A stretch of DNA of 64,000 nucleotides from Actinomycetota bacterium (GTDB lineage Bacteria; Actinomycetota; Actinomycetes; Nanopelagicales; Nanopelagicaceae). The position numbers and the translations under genes were made by a program. Positions 20,101 through 30,183 of the stretch are shown in pieces; the first letter of the stretch is position 1; each line of letters opens with the position of its first letter. The notes under the pieces were generated by a model. That model was not told the origin of the DNA, did not search any database, and was given only the letters and a program-made list of their open reading frames with translations. The stretch covers positions 1 through 64,000 of the forward strand of contig WLHB01000002.1 in the NCBI GenBank assembly GCA_009702965.1. The letters are read 5' to 3'.

Positions 20101-21294
20101 ATGCATATGAAGCGCCAGATCTCCCCCTTAAGAGAGTATCTCCATAGAGAGTCATCATCAGGATTGTTCTTAGTTCTGGCCGCAGCCCTCGGTCTAGCCG
20201 TTGCGAACTCCCAGCTATCTGAACGCTACTTTGACGTTCTTGCGATCACATTCACTGTAGATGAGGGTTTTTTCTATCTCTCACTTCCTGTCTTGAAAGT
20301 CATCAATTACGGACTTATGACGATCTTCTTCTTTGTCGTGGGACTTGAAATAAAGAGAGAGCTAGTCGCTGGTCATCTATCTTCGGTAAAGAAAGCTGCG
20401 ATGCCATTTCTTGCTGCAGTGGGTGGAATGGCAGTTCCTGCTGGACTTTACCTGCTCATCGCAGGCGGAGAAGCTCCAGAAGGATGGGCTGTACCGGTAG
20501 CAACAGATATTGCTCTCGCCATTGGACTACTTGCAATGATGGGGCCATCGGTAACCCTGGCTCTACGTTCGTTTCTCTTAGCCTTGGCAGTCATAGATGA
20601 TATTGGTGCGATTCTTATCATCGCAGTTGTCTATTCAACGGGGATCACATTCTCTTGGCTAGCTGCAGCTCTCGTGACCATTCTTGTCATAGTTCTTCTT
20701 GGAAGAACGAGCGTCACATCATTCTTTGTCTACATACTGCTTGGACTTTTACTCTGGTACAGCCTCTATCGAACAGGTGTCCACCCAACGTTGGCTGGTG
20801 TAATCCTCGGCCTACTTGCACCCCATAAAGAAATGCCTCACGCTGATTTTGAAGATAGCGATGACGGATCGGTTTCCTACGTTGAGTATTTAGGTGCCAA
20901 GCTTCATCCTTATTCAAGCTTGTTGATCGTCCCATTATTTGCCTTTGCAAACACAGGTGTTGTCATCACTTCAGAGTCCATTAGGGATGCTGCTACATCT
21001 GCGATTGCTTGGGGAATTTTCATCGGATTAGTAATCGGTAAGCCTCTTGGTGTTGTCGCAGCGTCGTATGCGGCATCCAAGGCAAAGGTGGCTGAACTCC
21101 CCGACAATCCTGAATTTTCAAAGATGGTTGCGACGGGATCTGCTGCTGGAATTGGTTTTACCGTTGCACTCTTTATTGCTGATCTCGCCTTTGATGACCT
21201 TGTGCTTCAAAATATTGCAGTGGTAGCAGTCATTGCTGCATCAGTTGTCAGTGCCTTGATGAGCACTCTTTTCTTTAAGCTTTCAGGTAAGTAA
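20101..21294 (+). CDS. nhaA: Na+/H+ antiporter NhaA
   Basis: FFFVVGLEIKRELVAGHL, PVATDIALAIGLLAMMG, LALAVIDDIGAILIIA are NhaA signatures. Confidence 0.95.
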   Translation: MHMKRQISPLREYLHRESSSGLFLVLAAALGLAVANSQLSERYFDVLAITFTVDEGFFYLSLPVLKVINYGLMTIFFFVVGLEIKRELVAGHLSSVKKAAMPFLAAVGGMAVPAGLYLLIAGGEAPEGWAVPVATDIALAIGLLAMMGPSVTLALRSFLLALAVIDDIGAILIIAVVYSTGITFSWLAAALVTILVIVLLGRTSVTSFFVYILLGLLLWYSLYRTGVHPTLAGVILGLLAPHKEMPHADFEDSDDGSVSYVEYLGAKLHPYSSLLIVPLFAFANTGVVITSESIRDAATSAIAWGIFIGLVIGKPLGVVAASYAASKAKVAELPDNPEFSKMVATGSAAGIGFTVALFIADLAFDDLVLQNIAVVAVIAASVVSALMSTLFFKLSGK

Positions 21295-21301
21295 ATCTGA
21301 C

Positions 21302-21775
21302 CTAGAGTTTGTCGATCCAACCCCAGACAGATTCTGCCCCCGAATGACCAACCAGCACGATCACTGCAATGCTTGCCAGTGATGCCACAATCAGGGCGAG
21401 TGAAGTAAGTCTGCGAACCCAGACCGAGCCCACAGTTGCACCTGAACGATCTAAGCGCCAGCGCAGATAAATGAGCGCGACCATAGGCAAAGTAATGAAC
21501 GGTGCGATCTCACCGAGCTCTGCATGGTTTCCCATATCTTTATCCAGAATCTCTTCAAAGGCTTCTCCGGTAACTTTTGCAAGAAATAACGAAAGTTGAG
21601 CAAAGAGGGCGATAAAAAGAATCAGTTTTCCATAACGCCGCGAGAAGCTTGGTAGATATGACATGACCAGAGCGCCAATTGCAACAAGTGGAATGAGAAC
21701 AATGGAGGCATGAATCACCAGCGGGTGAAGCGGAAGCCCCGCGACAGAACCAAAGAGTCCCCCTGAGATAACCAT
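21302..21775 (-). CDS. DUF2231-like membrane protein
   Basis: Four TM segments and N-terminal GLPLHPLVIHASIVLIPL. Confidence 0.7.
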   Translation of the reverse strand: MVISGGLFGSVAGLPLHPLVIHASIVLIPLVAIGALVMSYLPSFSRRYGKLILFIALFAQLSLFLAKVTGEAFEEILDKDMGNHAELGEIAPFITLPMVALIYLRWRLDRSGATVGSVWVRRLTSLALIVASLASIAVIVLVGHSGAESVWGWIDKL

Positions 21776-21784
21776 GACGTAATC

Positions 21785-22627
21785 TTAATCTAAGAAGAAA
21801 TCAAGAAGGAAATCAGTTGTTCCAGGCACTACTGAATACTTCTCTAAGTCTGTGACTCCAACGGATGCTAGAACTTCGTCATCGACATAGAAGTTACCGC
21901 TGTTTTCCTTGGCATCGCGGTTGAGAATGACATAGGCAGCATCTGCGAGAATCTCCGGAGTGCGACATGATGCAGTATCAATCCCAGGAATCATCTGTAG
22001 GGCCGCGGTATCAATGGCTGTTCGTGGCCATAGCGCGTTTACCGCTACTCCATCACGTTTGAATTCTTCTGCCATTCCAAGCACGCACATCGACATTCCA
22101 TATTTTGCCATCGTGTAAGCAACGTGATTTTTAAACCACTTGGCCTTCATCGACAGAGGAGGTGAAAGAGTCAAAATATGTGGATTGCGTCCCTGGGCGG
22201 CGCTCTCCTTGAGGTGAGGCAACGCTGCTTGTGATGTGAGAAATGTTCCGCGGACGTTGACATCAAACATCAGGTCAAATCGCTTCGCAGGGGTTCCTAG
22301 AGTTGGTGTCAGATTAATCGCGCTGGCATTGTTAATCAGGATATCAATCCCACCAAACTCAGCCGCTGTCTGCGCAATTGCAGATGCAATCTGATCTTCA
22401 TCACGAATATCGCACTGGATTGGTAGGGCTACTCCCCCAGCTGCTTCAATCTCTTTCGCTGCTGTGAAGATAGTTCCCGGCAACTTTGGATTTGGATCGG
22501 CGGTCTTTGCCGCAATGGCAACAGATGCGCCATCGGCTGCTGCGCGAAGTGCGATTGCTAAGCCGATTCCGCGAGATCCTCCTGTGACAAAAATTCGCTT
22601 GCCCTGCAGGTTTCCTGAGATTGACAT
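21785..22627 (-). CDS. Short-chain dehydrogenase/reductase (HSDL2-like)
   Basis: FVTGGSRGIGLAIALRAA, INNASAI; catalytic YTMAK; KFNYDAVLASVG-type end region (NFYVDDEVLASVGV). Confidence 0.9.
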   Translation of the reverse strand: MSISGNLQGKRIFVTGGSRGIGLAIALRAAADGASVAIAAKTADPNPKLPGTIFTAAKEIEAAGGVALPIQCDIRDEDQIASAIAQTAAEFGGIDILINNASAINLTPTLGTPAKRFDLMFDVNVRGTFLTSQAALPHLKESAAQGRNPHILTLSPPLSMKAKWFKNHVAYTMAKYGMSMCVLGMAEEFKRDGVAVNALWPRTAIDTAALQMIPGIDTASCRTPEILADAAYVILNRDAKENSGNFYVDDEVLASVGVTDLEKYSVVPGTTDFLLDFFLD

Positions 22628-23385
22628 TACTTTGCTCCCTTTTCTGCAGATTTCTTGGCCATAAATTTCATAAATGCTTCCATCGCCTCATCTGATGTAA
22701 GTGCAAGTGAGAAGAGTTGGAACTCGGCTTTCATTACAGCCGCGACCGCATCATGCTTACTCGCCTTAATCAGCGCCTTGGTGTTAATGATTGCAGTAGG
22801 TGGCTGTTCGGCAATCTGTTGAGCTATCACCAGCGCTGTGGCATATGCATCGGTTGAAATCTCGGCGACTAGCCCCATCTCTTTCGCGCTCTCAGCAGAG
22901 AATGACTCACCTGTCATAAAAATCTTTGCCGCACGTTGGTAGCCCACGAGTTCAGGAAAGAGAAGGCTCGAACCCGCCTCTGGAACTAACCCAAGGGATG
23001 CAAAAGGCATTGAGAAAGTTGCATCAGGATCAGCCACTACTACATCGCAATGCAACAACATCGTTGTTCCGACGCCAATTGCATTTCCATTTACTGCAGC
23101 TAATAGTGGTTTTGGAAAATCAAGGAGTGCACCCAAGAATGCAGCAACAGTTGAATCTTCAGTCGTAGGAGGGTGCTCCATAAAATCTCTGATGTCATTA
23201 CCGGCTGTGAAGTGCGCACCGGTGCTCGTCAGAATTACTGCTCTGACTCCAAAATCACCAGCCGCTTCGTTCAGGGCAGTGGCAAGATCGGCATACATGT
23301 CACGGGTAAGTGCATTCATCTTCTCAGGACGGTTAAAGGAGAGCGTGAGGATGCTTCCCGACGAGGCTTTGGTGATGTTACTCAT
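22627..23385 (-). CDS. Enoyl-CoA hydratase/isomerase family protein
   Basis: Crotonase fold motifs (HFTAGNDIRDF, LLAAVNGNAIGVGTTMLLHCDVV). Confidence 0.9.
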   Translation of the reverse strand: MSNITKASSGSILTLSFNRPEKMNALTRDMYADLATALNEAAGDFGVRAVILTSTGAHFTAGNDIRDFMEHPPTTEDSTVAAFLGALLDFPKPLLAAVNGNAIGVGTTMLLHCDVVVADPDATFSMPFASLGLVPEAGSSLLFPELVGYQRAAKIFMTGESFSAESAKEMGLVAEISTDAYATALVIAQQIAEQPPTAIINTKALIKASKHDAVAAVMKAEFQLFSLALTSDEAMEAFMKFMAKKSAEKGAK

Positions 23386-23440
23386 GAGTAGAGGCTACTA
23401 CCTACCGATGGATTAGAGAAGCACCCGAGATCATTGAGAA

Positions 23441-23481
23441 AAAGAATCACCCGACCTGCTTACGCAGACCGGGTGTTCTTT
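23441..23481 (-). terminator. Intrinsic terminator downstream of ino1
   Basis: Arms aaagaa-t-cacccg / cgggtg-ttcttt with inner ctgc/gcag stem; T-rich tract (ATTCTTTTTCTC) on the minus strand after ino1. Confidence 0.85.
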
Positions 23482-23516
23482 ATTACCGAGAGATGTATTA
23501 CCGAGAGTGTGATTTC

Positions 23517-24614
23517 TTAGCGATCGAGAGTTCCTGCGATGAAAGCTTCAGTCTTGTCATGAGCCTGCTCATCTGTGTATTGCACAGGTGGAGTCTTCAT
23601 AAAGTAAGACGATGGTGAAAGAAGTGCTCCACCAATCTTGCGATCAAGGCCGATCTTGGCACAGCGAAGTGCATCGATGATGACACCAGCTGAGTTAGGT
23701 GAATCCCACACTTCAAGCTTGTACTCGAGGTTCAGTGGAACATCTCCGAATGCACGGCCTTCAAGACGAACATAGGCCCACTTGCGATCATCGAGCCATG
23801 GGATGTAATCAGAAGGTCCAATGTGAACATTCTTCTCGCCCATATCGTGATCAAGCTGTGATGTAACTGAGTTTGTCTTTGAGATCTTCTTAGACTCTAG
23901 GCGATCACGCTCAAGCATGTTCTTAAAGTCCATATTTCCACCAACGTTGAGTTGATAGGTACGCTCTAGGAAGACGCCGCGATCTTGGAACAACTTAGCC
24001 ATGATGCGGTGAGTGATGGTCGCACCAACCTGGCTCTTAATGTCATCTCCAACAATTGGGAGTCCAGCATCTTCAAACTTCTTCGCCCACACTGGATCTG
24101 ATGCGATGAAGACTGGAAGTGCGTTGACGAATGCACATCCTGCATCAAGAGCGCACTGCGCGTAGAACTTGGCCGCAACTTCAGAACCAACTGGTAGGTA
24201 GCAGATGAGTACATCTACTTGCTCTTCCTTGAGGACGGCGACTACATCTACAGCAGCAGCTGTCGATTCTGTGATTGTTTCGCGATAGTAACGACCAAGA
24301 CCATCGTGGGTAACTCCTCGGAGCACCTCTACGCCAGTCTTTGCTACATCGCTAAATTTGATTGTGTTATTTTCGCTAGCCCAGATTGCATCTGCAAGAT
24401 CTAGTCCAACTTTCTTTGCATCCACATCAAAGGCTGCAACGAATTTAACATTGCTGATGTGATACGCGCCGACTGTTGCATGCATAAGACCTGGGATCTC
24501 CTGATCTGCTGCTGCATCCTTGTAGTAAGTAACACCTTGAACCAATGAGTTGGCGCAGTTTCCTACTCCAACGATGGCAACACGGATGTCGCCTTTTCCA
24601 GTTGTGATTTTCAC
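23517..24614 (-). CDS. ino1: Inositol-3-phosphate synthase
   Basis: [49 protein letters not shown]; conserved actinobacterial Ino1. Confidence 0.93.
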   Translation of the reverse strand: MKITTGKGDIRVAIVGVGNCANSLVQGVTYYKDAAADQEIPGLMHATVGAYHISNVKFVAAFDVDAKKVGLDLADAIWASENNTIKFSDVAKTGVEVLRGVTHDGLGRYYRETITESTAAAVDVVAVLKEEQVDVLICYLPVGSEVAAKFYAQCALDAGCAFVNALPVFIASDPVWAKKFEDAGLPIVGDDIKSQVGATITHRIMAKLFQDRGVFLERTYQLNVGGNMDFKNMLERDRLESKKISKTNSVTSQLDHDMGEKNVHIGPSDYIPWLDDRKWAYVRLEGRAFGDVPLNLEYKLEVWDSPNSAGVIIDALRCAKIGLDRKIGGALLSPSSYFMKTPPVQYTDEQAHDKTEAFIAGTLDR

Positions 24615-24615
24615 T

Positions 24616-25146
24616 CTATTTCCTCTCGGTTTTGATCATGTCTTCTAGCCAAGCAATTTCTCGCATAGCCGATTCCAGCGAATGGCGGCGCCACTCCTCT
24701 AGATATTTATCGATACCAGCTGGCGAGCGCTCAAGTTCTCCTCGGAGCATCTCGGCCTTCTCTTGCAGGCGACGATGGCGCCCTTCGAGAATTCTTATTC
24801 TGTTCTTACTTGATGTAGGGCTAAAGAAAGCAAAGCGAATCTCAAAGGCATCGTCTTCCCATGCTTCTGCATTGACACTTTCAGCCAAATCTAAAAATCT
24901 CTCCGTACCTGATTCGGTGATTGAGTAGACGATTCGTGAACGACGTGAGCCGTGCTCGACATCGCATTCTTGGATCAAGCCCGCCTCTAACATCCGGCGT
25001 AGCTGTGGGTAGAGGACTGAGAATGAGAGTGCGCGGAATGGTCCGAAGATCGCGCTCATACGTTTGCGTAGCTCGTATCCATGGAGCGGACCTTGAGAAA
25101 GGAGTCCGAGGAGGGCGAGTTCGAGTGAATCTGCACGCGAGCGCAT
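24616..25146 (-). CDS. PadR family transcriptional regulator
   Basis: [21 protein letters not shown] ... [19 protein letters not shown] winged-helix; 1-bp gap to ino1. Confidence 0.92.
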   Translation of the reverse strand: MRSRADSLELALLGLLSQGPLHGYELRKRMSAIFGPFRALSFSVLYPQLRRMLEAGLIQECDVEHGSRRSRIVYSITESGTERFLDLAESVNAEAWEDDAFEIRFAFFSPTSSKNRIRILEGRHRRLQEKAEMLRGELERSPAGIDKYLEEWRRHSLESAMREIAWLEDMIKTERK

Positions 25147-25191
25147 CAGCTCTCCCCCTCTTCTCTGCTTGGGCTATATATCTACAGCGCT

Positions 25192-25210
25192 ATATATCGA
25201 ATCGATATAT
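25192..25210. promoter_or_regulatory. Candidate PadR operator: atatatcg-aat-cgatatat
   Basis: 8-bp inverted repeat in the upstream region of padR-ino1; an additional ctatatat half-site at about 25174. Confidence 0.55.
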
Positions 25211-25312
25211 CTAACGCTATTGAACATGAGATGGGGTCAGACCGCAACTCATGCCGCTTTCGACTCGCCGAGAACCACAGATGAGTAGCCATATAGGCAG
25301 AAGGGCGCCTAG

Positions 25313-25981
25313 GTGAGAGTCTTGAGTGTGATCCCCTCCCGTATCGGCGAATACCTCGTGGCAGCGATAGTGATCATCCTCGCCCCTGGCCCAAGCGTTC
25401 TCTTCGTGATTGCGCGAGCGATCTCGTGGGGTCGCAGGGTTGCTGTCTTGACCGTCCTCGGCAACTCCTTGGGCGCTCTCACACTCTCAGTCGTCGTCGC
25501 ACTTGGGTTTGGCCCACTGCTCTCTCGTTCAGAGCTGCTCTACGCCGCGGTGCAATGGGGAGGTGGGCTCTATCTCCTCTATCTCGGAATCGATGCATGG
25601 CGCAAGCGATCACTGCATGCCGCGGCAATGAGTGAAGCTAAAGAACTCCATAGTCCAACTCTGTGGCAATGTGTTCGAGATGGTTTCTGGGTGGGAGCAC
25701 TTAACCCCAAGGGAATCGTCTTCTTTGCCGCTGTCCTGCCACCCTTTGTTGATAGAGATCAAGGAGAGATCACTCAGCAATTACTTTTCATGGGCGCCTG
25801 TTTTGCAATCCTTGCCTTCTTTCTCGACTCAACATGGGGATTGTTGGCCGGTACTGCACGGAGCTGGCTCAGTGGTGATGAACGACGGCTTATAACGCTT
25901 CGGGCTTTAGGAGGAATCGTCATCATGGTTTTAGGAATTTTGGTTATTGCAACGGCCGCTCGTGATTTAATCGCCAAATGA
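25313..25981 (+). CDS. LysE/RhtB family amino acid exporter
   Basis: IILAPGPSVLFVIARAISWGRRVAVLTVLGNSLGAL and multi-TM pattern typical of LysE family. Confidence 0.88.
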   Translation: MRVLSVIPSRIGEYLVAAIVIILAPGPSVLFVIARAISWGRRVAVLTVLGNSLGALTLSVVVALGFGPLLSRSELLYAAVQWGGGLYLLYLGIDAWRKRSLHAAAMSEAKELHSPTLWQCVRDGFWVGALNPKGIVFFAAVLPPFVDRDQGEITQQLLFMGACFAILAFFLDSTWGLLAGTARSWLSGDERRLITLRALGGIVIMVLGILVIATAARDLIAK

Positions 25982-26679
25982 GTTCATCTGCCATTAAGCG
26001 CCCTGAAAAACCAGCTCGCGACACAATTGCGCCATCTGATCTCACCTTTGGACTTTCCACTTGTAAGCGATGTATCTGGATCAAATACTGGTTCAAAGTC
26101 ACAATGCCAGGACAATTTCCATTGGTAAAGCCATTGGCTGATGCGCAGGAAGAACATTTTCGCCGCGCTTCCATGCAAGATCTAGATCCCACATTAGCGC
26201 CAGGAGTTGTTAAGCAGTGGGGTCAGTGGGTGAAATCTTCTCCTTTAGTTATTGCGGGTCGAACAACGACGTGGAAGATTCTTGGAATTTATGATCTGCT
26301 CGCCCATTATGAAGATGGATCTGTCGGAATTATTGATTGCAAAGTTTCTGATTCAGATCGTGATAACGGTCAATTCTATGCTCCGCAACTAGAGGCGTAC
26401 GCACACGCGCTTGAAAACCCTGATCGCGGAAAGCCCTTTCCAGTCTCATCGATGGGACTCCTTGTATGGAAACTCAATGGAGTCACTCCTACCGCCGATG
26501 GAACACACGGGTTTGGGGTTACCCAGCATTATCTTCCGGTCGAACGAGATAGTAAAAAATTTCACGCGCTGCTTGAAGAACTCGTGGATGTTATCGAAGG
26601 TGAATTTCCGGATGCTGGTCCTGAATGCCCAACCTGTAACTACCTCGTGCAGAGAGCAGAGATTCAATCAATCGGATGA
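25978..26679 (+). CDS. PD-(D/E)XK superfamily nuclease (RecB/Cas4-like, CRISPR-independent)
   Basis: GIYDLL...GIIDCKVS core motif (D-x(n)-DxK), CKRC near the N-terminus and CPTC near the C-terminus. Confidence 0.65.
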   Translation: MSSSAIKRPEKPARDTIAPSDLTFGLSTCKRCIWIKYWFKVTMPGQFPLVKPLADAQEEHFRRASMQDLDPTLAPGVVKQWGQWVKSSPLVIAGRTTTWKILGIYDLLAHYEDGSVGIIDCKVSDSDRDNGQFYAPQLEAYAHALENPDRGKPFPVSSMGLLVWKLNGVTPTADGTHGFGVTQHYLPVERDSKKFHALLEELVDVIEGEFPDAGPECPTCNYLVQRAEIQSIG

Positions 26680-27381
26680 ATCAGACTCCTGATCGCGTTT
26701 AGTTGATCCTGGTTTCTTAGCCTTCACTGCATACTCATCGACATACTCTTGCCCGGATAGCTCCTGCAGGCGTGCCATGATTTTATCTGTTACTTCGCGA
26801 AGGTATGCCTGATCGGTTGAATCACCATCAAAGTACATGGCTTCACCAAATGTCATTCCTACGCGCTTGATATTTGGAATCACTTGACCTGATGGTTGAA
26901 TTTTTTCAGTGTTAAACATTGCTACAGGAATAACTGGGGCTCCTGATTCGATAGCCAGGCGAGCGATACCTGTGCGCCCTCGGTAGAGGCGGCCATCTGG
27001 AGAACGAGTACCTTCTGGGTAAATTCCAAGACATTTTCCTTCAGATAGAACCTGAAGTCCTGTGATGAGTGCGGCTTCGCTACGCCTTCCACCTGAACGA
27101 TCAACTGGAACCTGGCCGAGGGCGATAAAGGTTAATTTCTTCAGCAGACCTTTAGGCCCAGGGGATGTGAAGTACTCACTCTTCGCGAGGAAGGTTACTT
27201 TGCGAGGAACGACCAACGGCATAAATATGGAGTCGCTAAATGAAAGGTGGTTTGAGGCAATAATCAGTGGACCAGAGCCAGGAACATTACGCAGACCCTT
27301 TACCTTCGGGCGAAAGAGAATCATGAGGAAGGGTGTGAGGAAAGCGCGCAAAGTGCCATAGGGCAGATTGTTCATGCTCAT
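26668..27381 (-). CDS. 1-acyl-sn-glycerol-3-phosphate acyltransferase (PlsC-like)
   Basis: SNHLSFSDSIFMP (NHx4D) and YPEGTRSPDGRLYRGRTG motifs. Confidence 0.92.
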   Translation of the reverse strand: MSMNNLPYGTLRAFLTPFLMILFRPKVKGLRNVPGSGPLIIASNHLSFSDSIFMPLVVPRKVTFLAKSEYFTSPGPKGLLKKLTFIALGQVPVDRSGGRRSEAALITGLQVLSEGKCLGIYPEGTRSPDGRLYRGRTGIARLAIESGAPVIPVAMFNTEKIQPSGQVIPNIKRVGMTFGEAMYFDGDSTDQAYLREVTDKIMARLQELSGQEYVDEYAVKAKKPGSTKRDQESDSSD

Positions 27382-27430
27382 AATTTATCCCCTTTCTACT
27401 CAATCTGGTCAGTTTATGCGAATATAAAGC

Positions 27431-27727
27431 ATGGTACCAACCTCAGATGAGTCAAAACCAGAGCAGAATCCTGGCCAAGATGACCAAGATCTCATAGATG
27501 ACAAATTTAACGCTCTGGTCTCTGGACTCTCTCTGGATCAAAGCGCGCCGACTGATTATCTTGACTCGATCGCAGATCAGCACGAGGTTGACGGCTTTAC
27601 TCCCCCAGAACCGCAGCGAATTAATTTCTTCACTTCAATCAAAGATGGCATGAAAGCATTTAAGAAGTGGAAGGATAACCCTAGAAGAGATAACACAGAC
27701 CTCGATGATGATGGAGCGCAGCTATGA
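27431..27727 (+). CDS. Hypothetical acidic protein
   Basis: 98-aa ORF with 4-bp overlap to the following gene; no recognised domain. Confidence 0.5.
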   Translation: MVPTSDESKPEQNPGQDDQDLIDDKFNALVSGLSLDQSAPTDYLDSIADQHEVDGFTPPEPQRINFFTSIKDGMKAFKKWKDNPRRDNTDLDDDGAQL

Positions 27728-28710
27728 GTACAGAATTTAGATGGGGAATCCTTGCAAGTGGTGGAATTGCACAAGCATTTGCACGAGATCTTTCATACTT
27801 TAATCATCACATTGTCGCTGCCGTAGGTTCACGTTCTCAAGAAAGCGCGGATTCATTCGCTGCAGAATTTCCTGGGTGCACAGCTTATTCAAGTTATGAA
27901 GCACTCGTCGCAGACCCAACGCTCGATGCCATCTATGTTGCATCACCACATCCATATCACGTGAGCAATACCGTCCTTGCACTTAATGCCGGAAAGCCAG
28001 TCTTATGTGAAAAACCATTCACTATCAATGCAGCCGAAGCTCGCCAGATGAAAGCGGCAGCTGATGCAAACGGTGTGGCCCTCATGGAAGCAATGTGGGC
28101 ACGCTTCTTGCCACACATGCATAAGGTCCGTGAAATTCTTGCATCCGGAATCCTTGGAGATATCTGGGCAGTTGAGGCAGATCACGGACAACGTCTTTCA
28201 GATTATGCCAACCCTCGACACTGGGAGCCATCACTTGGCGGCGGCGCACTTCTAGATCTTGGGATTTATCCAATCTCTTTTGCTCATATGGTTCTGGGCG
28301 TTCCAGATAAAATCACATCCTCTGCAACCTTTACAGATAAAGGTGTAGATGCGAGTTCTACTGTAATTTTTGATTACAAGAGCGGTGCTCAAGCAATACT
28401 TACCTCAAATATGATGGTCTCAACTCCTTGTAGGGCAACGATCTGCGGCACTCTTGGAAAGATAGAGATTGATCGCACTTTCTACAATCCAGCTTCAATG
28501 CGCGTGATTATGCATGATGGAACAACCACGGAATATCCCAATGAGTATAAGGGTCATGGACTCCGTGATCAGGCTCTTGAATTTGAGAGAGTTGTTCGTA
28601 GCGGTGCCAAGAGTTCAGCTATTTTGACGCCAGATGAATCAATTCTCATAATGGAATCACTCGATGAAGTGCGAAAGCAGATTGGCCTTATTTACCCAAG
28701 CGAGAGATAG
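27724..28710 (+). CDS. Gfo/Idh/MocA family oxidoreductase
   Basis: WGILASGGIAQAFARDL, VLCEKPFTINAAEARQM, GGALLDLGIYPISF. Confidence 0.92.
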   Translation: MSTEFRWGILASGGIAQAFARDLSYFNHHIVAAVGSRSQESADSFAAEFPGCTAYSSYEALVADPTLDAIYVASPHPYHVSNTVLALNAGKPVLCEKPFTINAAEARQMKAAADANGVALMEAMWARFLPHMHKVREILASGILGDIWAVEADHGQRLSDYANPRHWEPSLGGGALLDLGIYPISFAHMVLGVPDKITSSATFTDKGVDASSTVIFDYKSGAQAILTSNMMVSTPCRATICGTLGKIEIDRTFYNPASMRVIMHDGTTTEYPNEYKGHGLRDQALEFERVVRSGAKSSAILTPDESILIMESLDEVRKQIGLIYPSER

Positions 28711-28729
28711 CGTGCAGAGCAGATTTCAC

Positions 28730-29674
28730 TTATAGTCGAGCGAGATCTGCAACTCCTACTAGCCCAGCTTCATTTCCCAACTGCGCGGGAACAATATCTG
28801 GGTATGGATGCTTACCTGCAAATGGCATATGACGAATCAAAGACTGACGGGTGGGCTCTAGAAGTATCTCCCCCGCATCAACAACTCCACCACCGATAAC
28901 AATGCGAGTGGGGTCAAGGATCACACTCAATGAAGCGATCCCTGCCCCTAAGTAATGTGCAGTTGTATTAAAAGCTGCCAGTGCCACCGCATCTCCTGCC
29001 TGCGCAGCTTCGGTGATGTGCTTTCCTGTGAGCCCATCGAGGGTTCCATTTCCAAGGGAAAGTAGATTGCGTGCAAGTTCTGGGGTCGCACTAATTGCTT
29101 CACGCGCATGACGCATCAGCGCGCTTCCACTTGCATACTGCTCGAAACAGCCGCGCGCTCCACATCCACAGAGATGTCCTTCAGGCACTACTCGCATATG
29201 GCCGATCTCAGCTGCTGTTCCAAAACCACCTCGATAGAGATTGCCATTCACAACTATTCCGCCACCGATTCCAGTGCCAACAGTGACAATCAAAAGATGG
29301 TCATGTCCACGACCCGCACCGAAAGCCGCTTCGCCCCATGCGGCGGCATTGGCATCATTTTCGATAACAACTGGAAGACCAATCAATGCAGTCAACTGTG
29401 CATCGAGGTCAACGCCATTCCAACCAGCGATGTTCGGCGTTGCCAACATAGTTTTTCTATCGGATGAGACAAAACCTGCAGCTGAAATACCTACGGACTC
29501 AACTGTGTAAGCAGCCATCAACTCTCGTGCAACATCTGCGATTGCTGCTGTGAGCGCTTGACCACCCTCACGTGGCGTATCACGCCGTGCATCGATAAGA
29601 ATTTTTCCCGATGCATCTACTACCCCACCAAGAACTTTTGTCCCTCCGACATCAATGCCGATTGTGTAGGTCAT
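28730..29674 (-). CDS. ROK family glucokinase
   Basis: IGIDVGGTKVLGGVVD, IENDANAAAWGEA, GHLCGCGARGCFEQYASGSAL zinc/ROK signature. Confidence 0.93.
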   Translation of the reverse strand: MTYTIGIDVGGTKVLGGVVDASGKILIDARRDTPREGGQALTAAIADVARELMAAYTVESVGISAAGFVSSDRKTMLATPNIAGWNGVDLDAQLTALIGLPVVIENDANAAAWGEAAFGAGRGHDHLLIVTVGTGIGGGIVVNGNLYRGGFGTAAEIGHMRVVPEGHLCGCGARGCFEQYASGSALMRHAREAISATPELARNLLSLGNGTLDGLTGKHITEAAQAGDAVALAAFNTTAHYLGAGIASLSVILDPTRIVIGGGVVDAGEILLEPTRQSLIRHMPFAGKHPYPDIVPAQLGNEAGLVGVADLARL

Positions 29675-29682
29675 AGATATCT

Positions 29683-30117
29683 TTAAGCTTCGCAGTGCTC
29701 TTTTAGCTGCGCAAGTGTTTGATCAATAGTCATTTTCTCTTGCTTGGTAACCATCATTTGCGGAATCGGCATAGAGACTCCCACCGAAAGTTCGTATGTC
29801 ACTTCTGTTTCATCTCCAAGATCCTTAACGGAGTAAGCACCATCCATCTTGGTGAGCATGTTGGCATCTTCGAGTTCGAATTCAACTCGCCCAGGTGCAC
29901 CGTCCCAGTTATAGGTAAGAGAGACTTCATCTTTGAGAGCGCCAGCGCTAATAGTCATGGTGACGCCAGTGACTCGACCGGCCTCATCCCTTTCGGTGAT
30001 TTTGACTTTTGTTATGGAATCCGACCATTCGGGGTATTTCTCGAGGTCAAACAAGACCTCGGTAACCTGGCTCATTGACGCTTCAATAACAACTGTTGAT
30101 TTGCTCATATCGCTCAT
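29683..30117 (-). CDS. SRPBCC (polyketide cyclase-like) family protein
   Basis: IEASMSQVTEVLFDLEKYPEWSDSI motif; neighbour of fadD as in mycobacteria. Confidence 0.85.
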   Translation of the reverse strand: MSDMSKSTVVIEASMSQVTEVLFDLEKYPEWSDSITKVKITERDEAGRVTGVTMTISAGALKDEVSLTYNWDGAPGRVEFELEDANMLTKMDGAYSVKDLGDETEVTYELSVGVSMPIPQMMVTKQEKMTIDQTLAQLKEHCEA

Positions 30118-30183
30118 GGCGCAAGGTTACCTTGAGAAATCTCTTTCTGGGCTCTCCCATTTTTGCCAATCGGGCGCTAGCGT

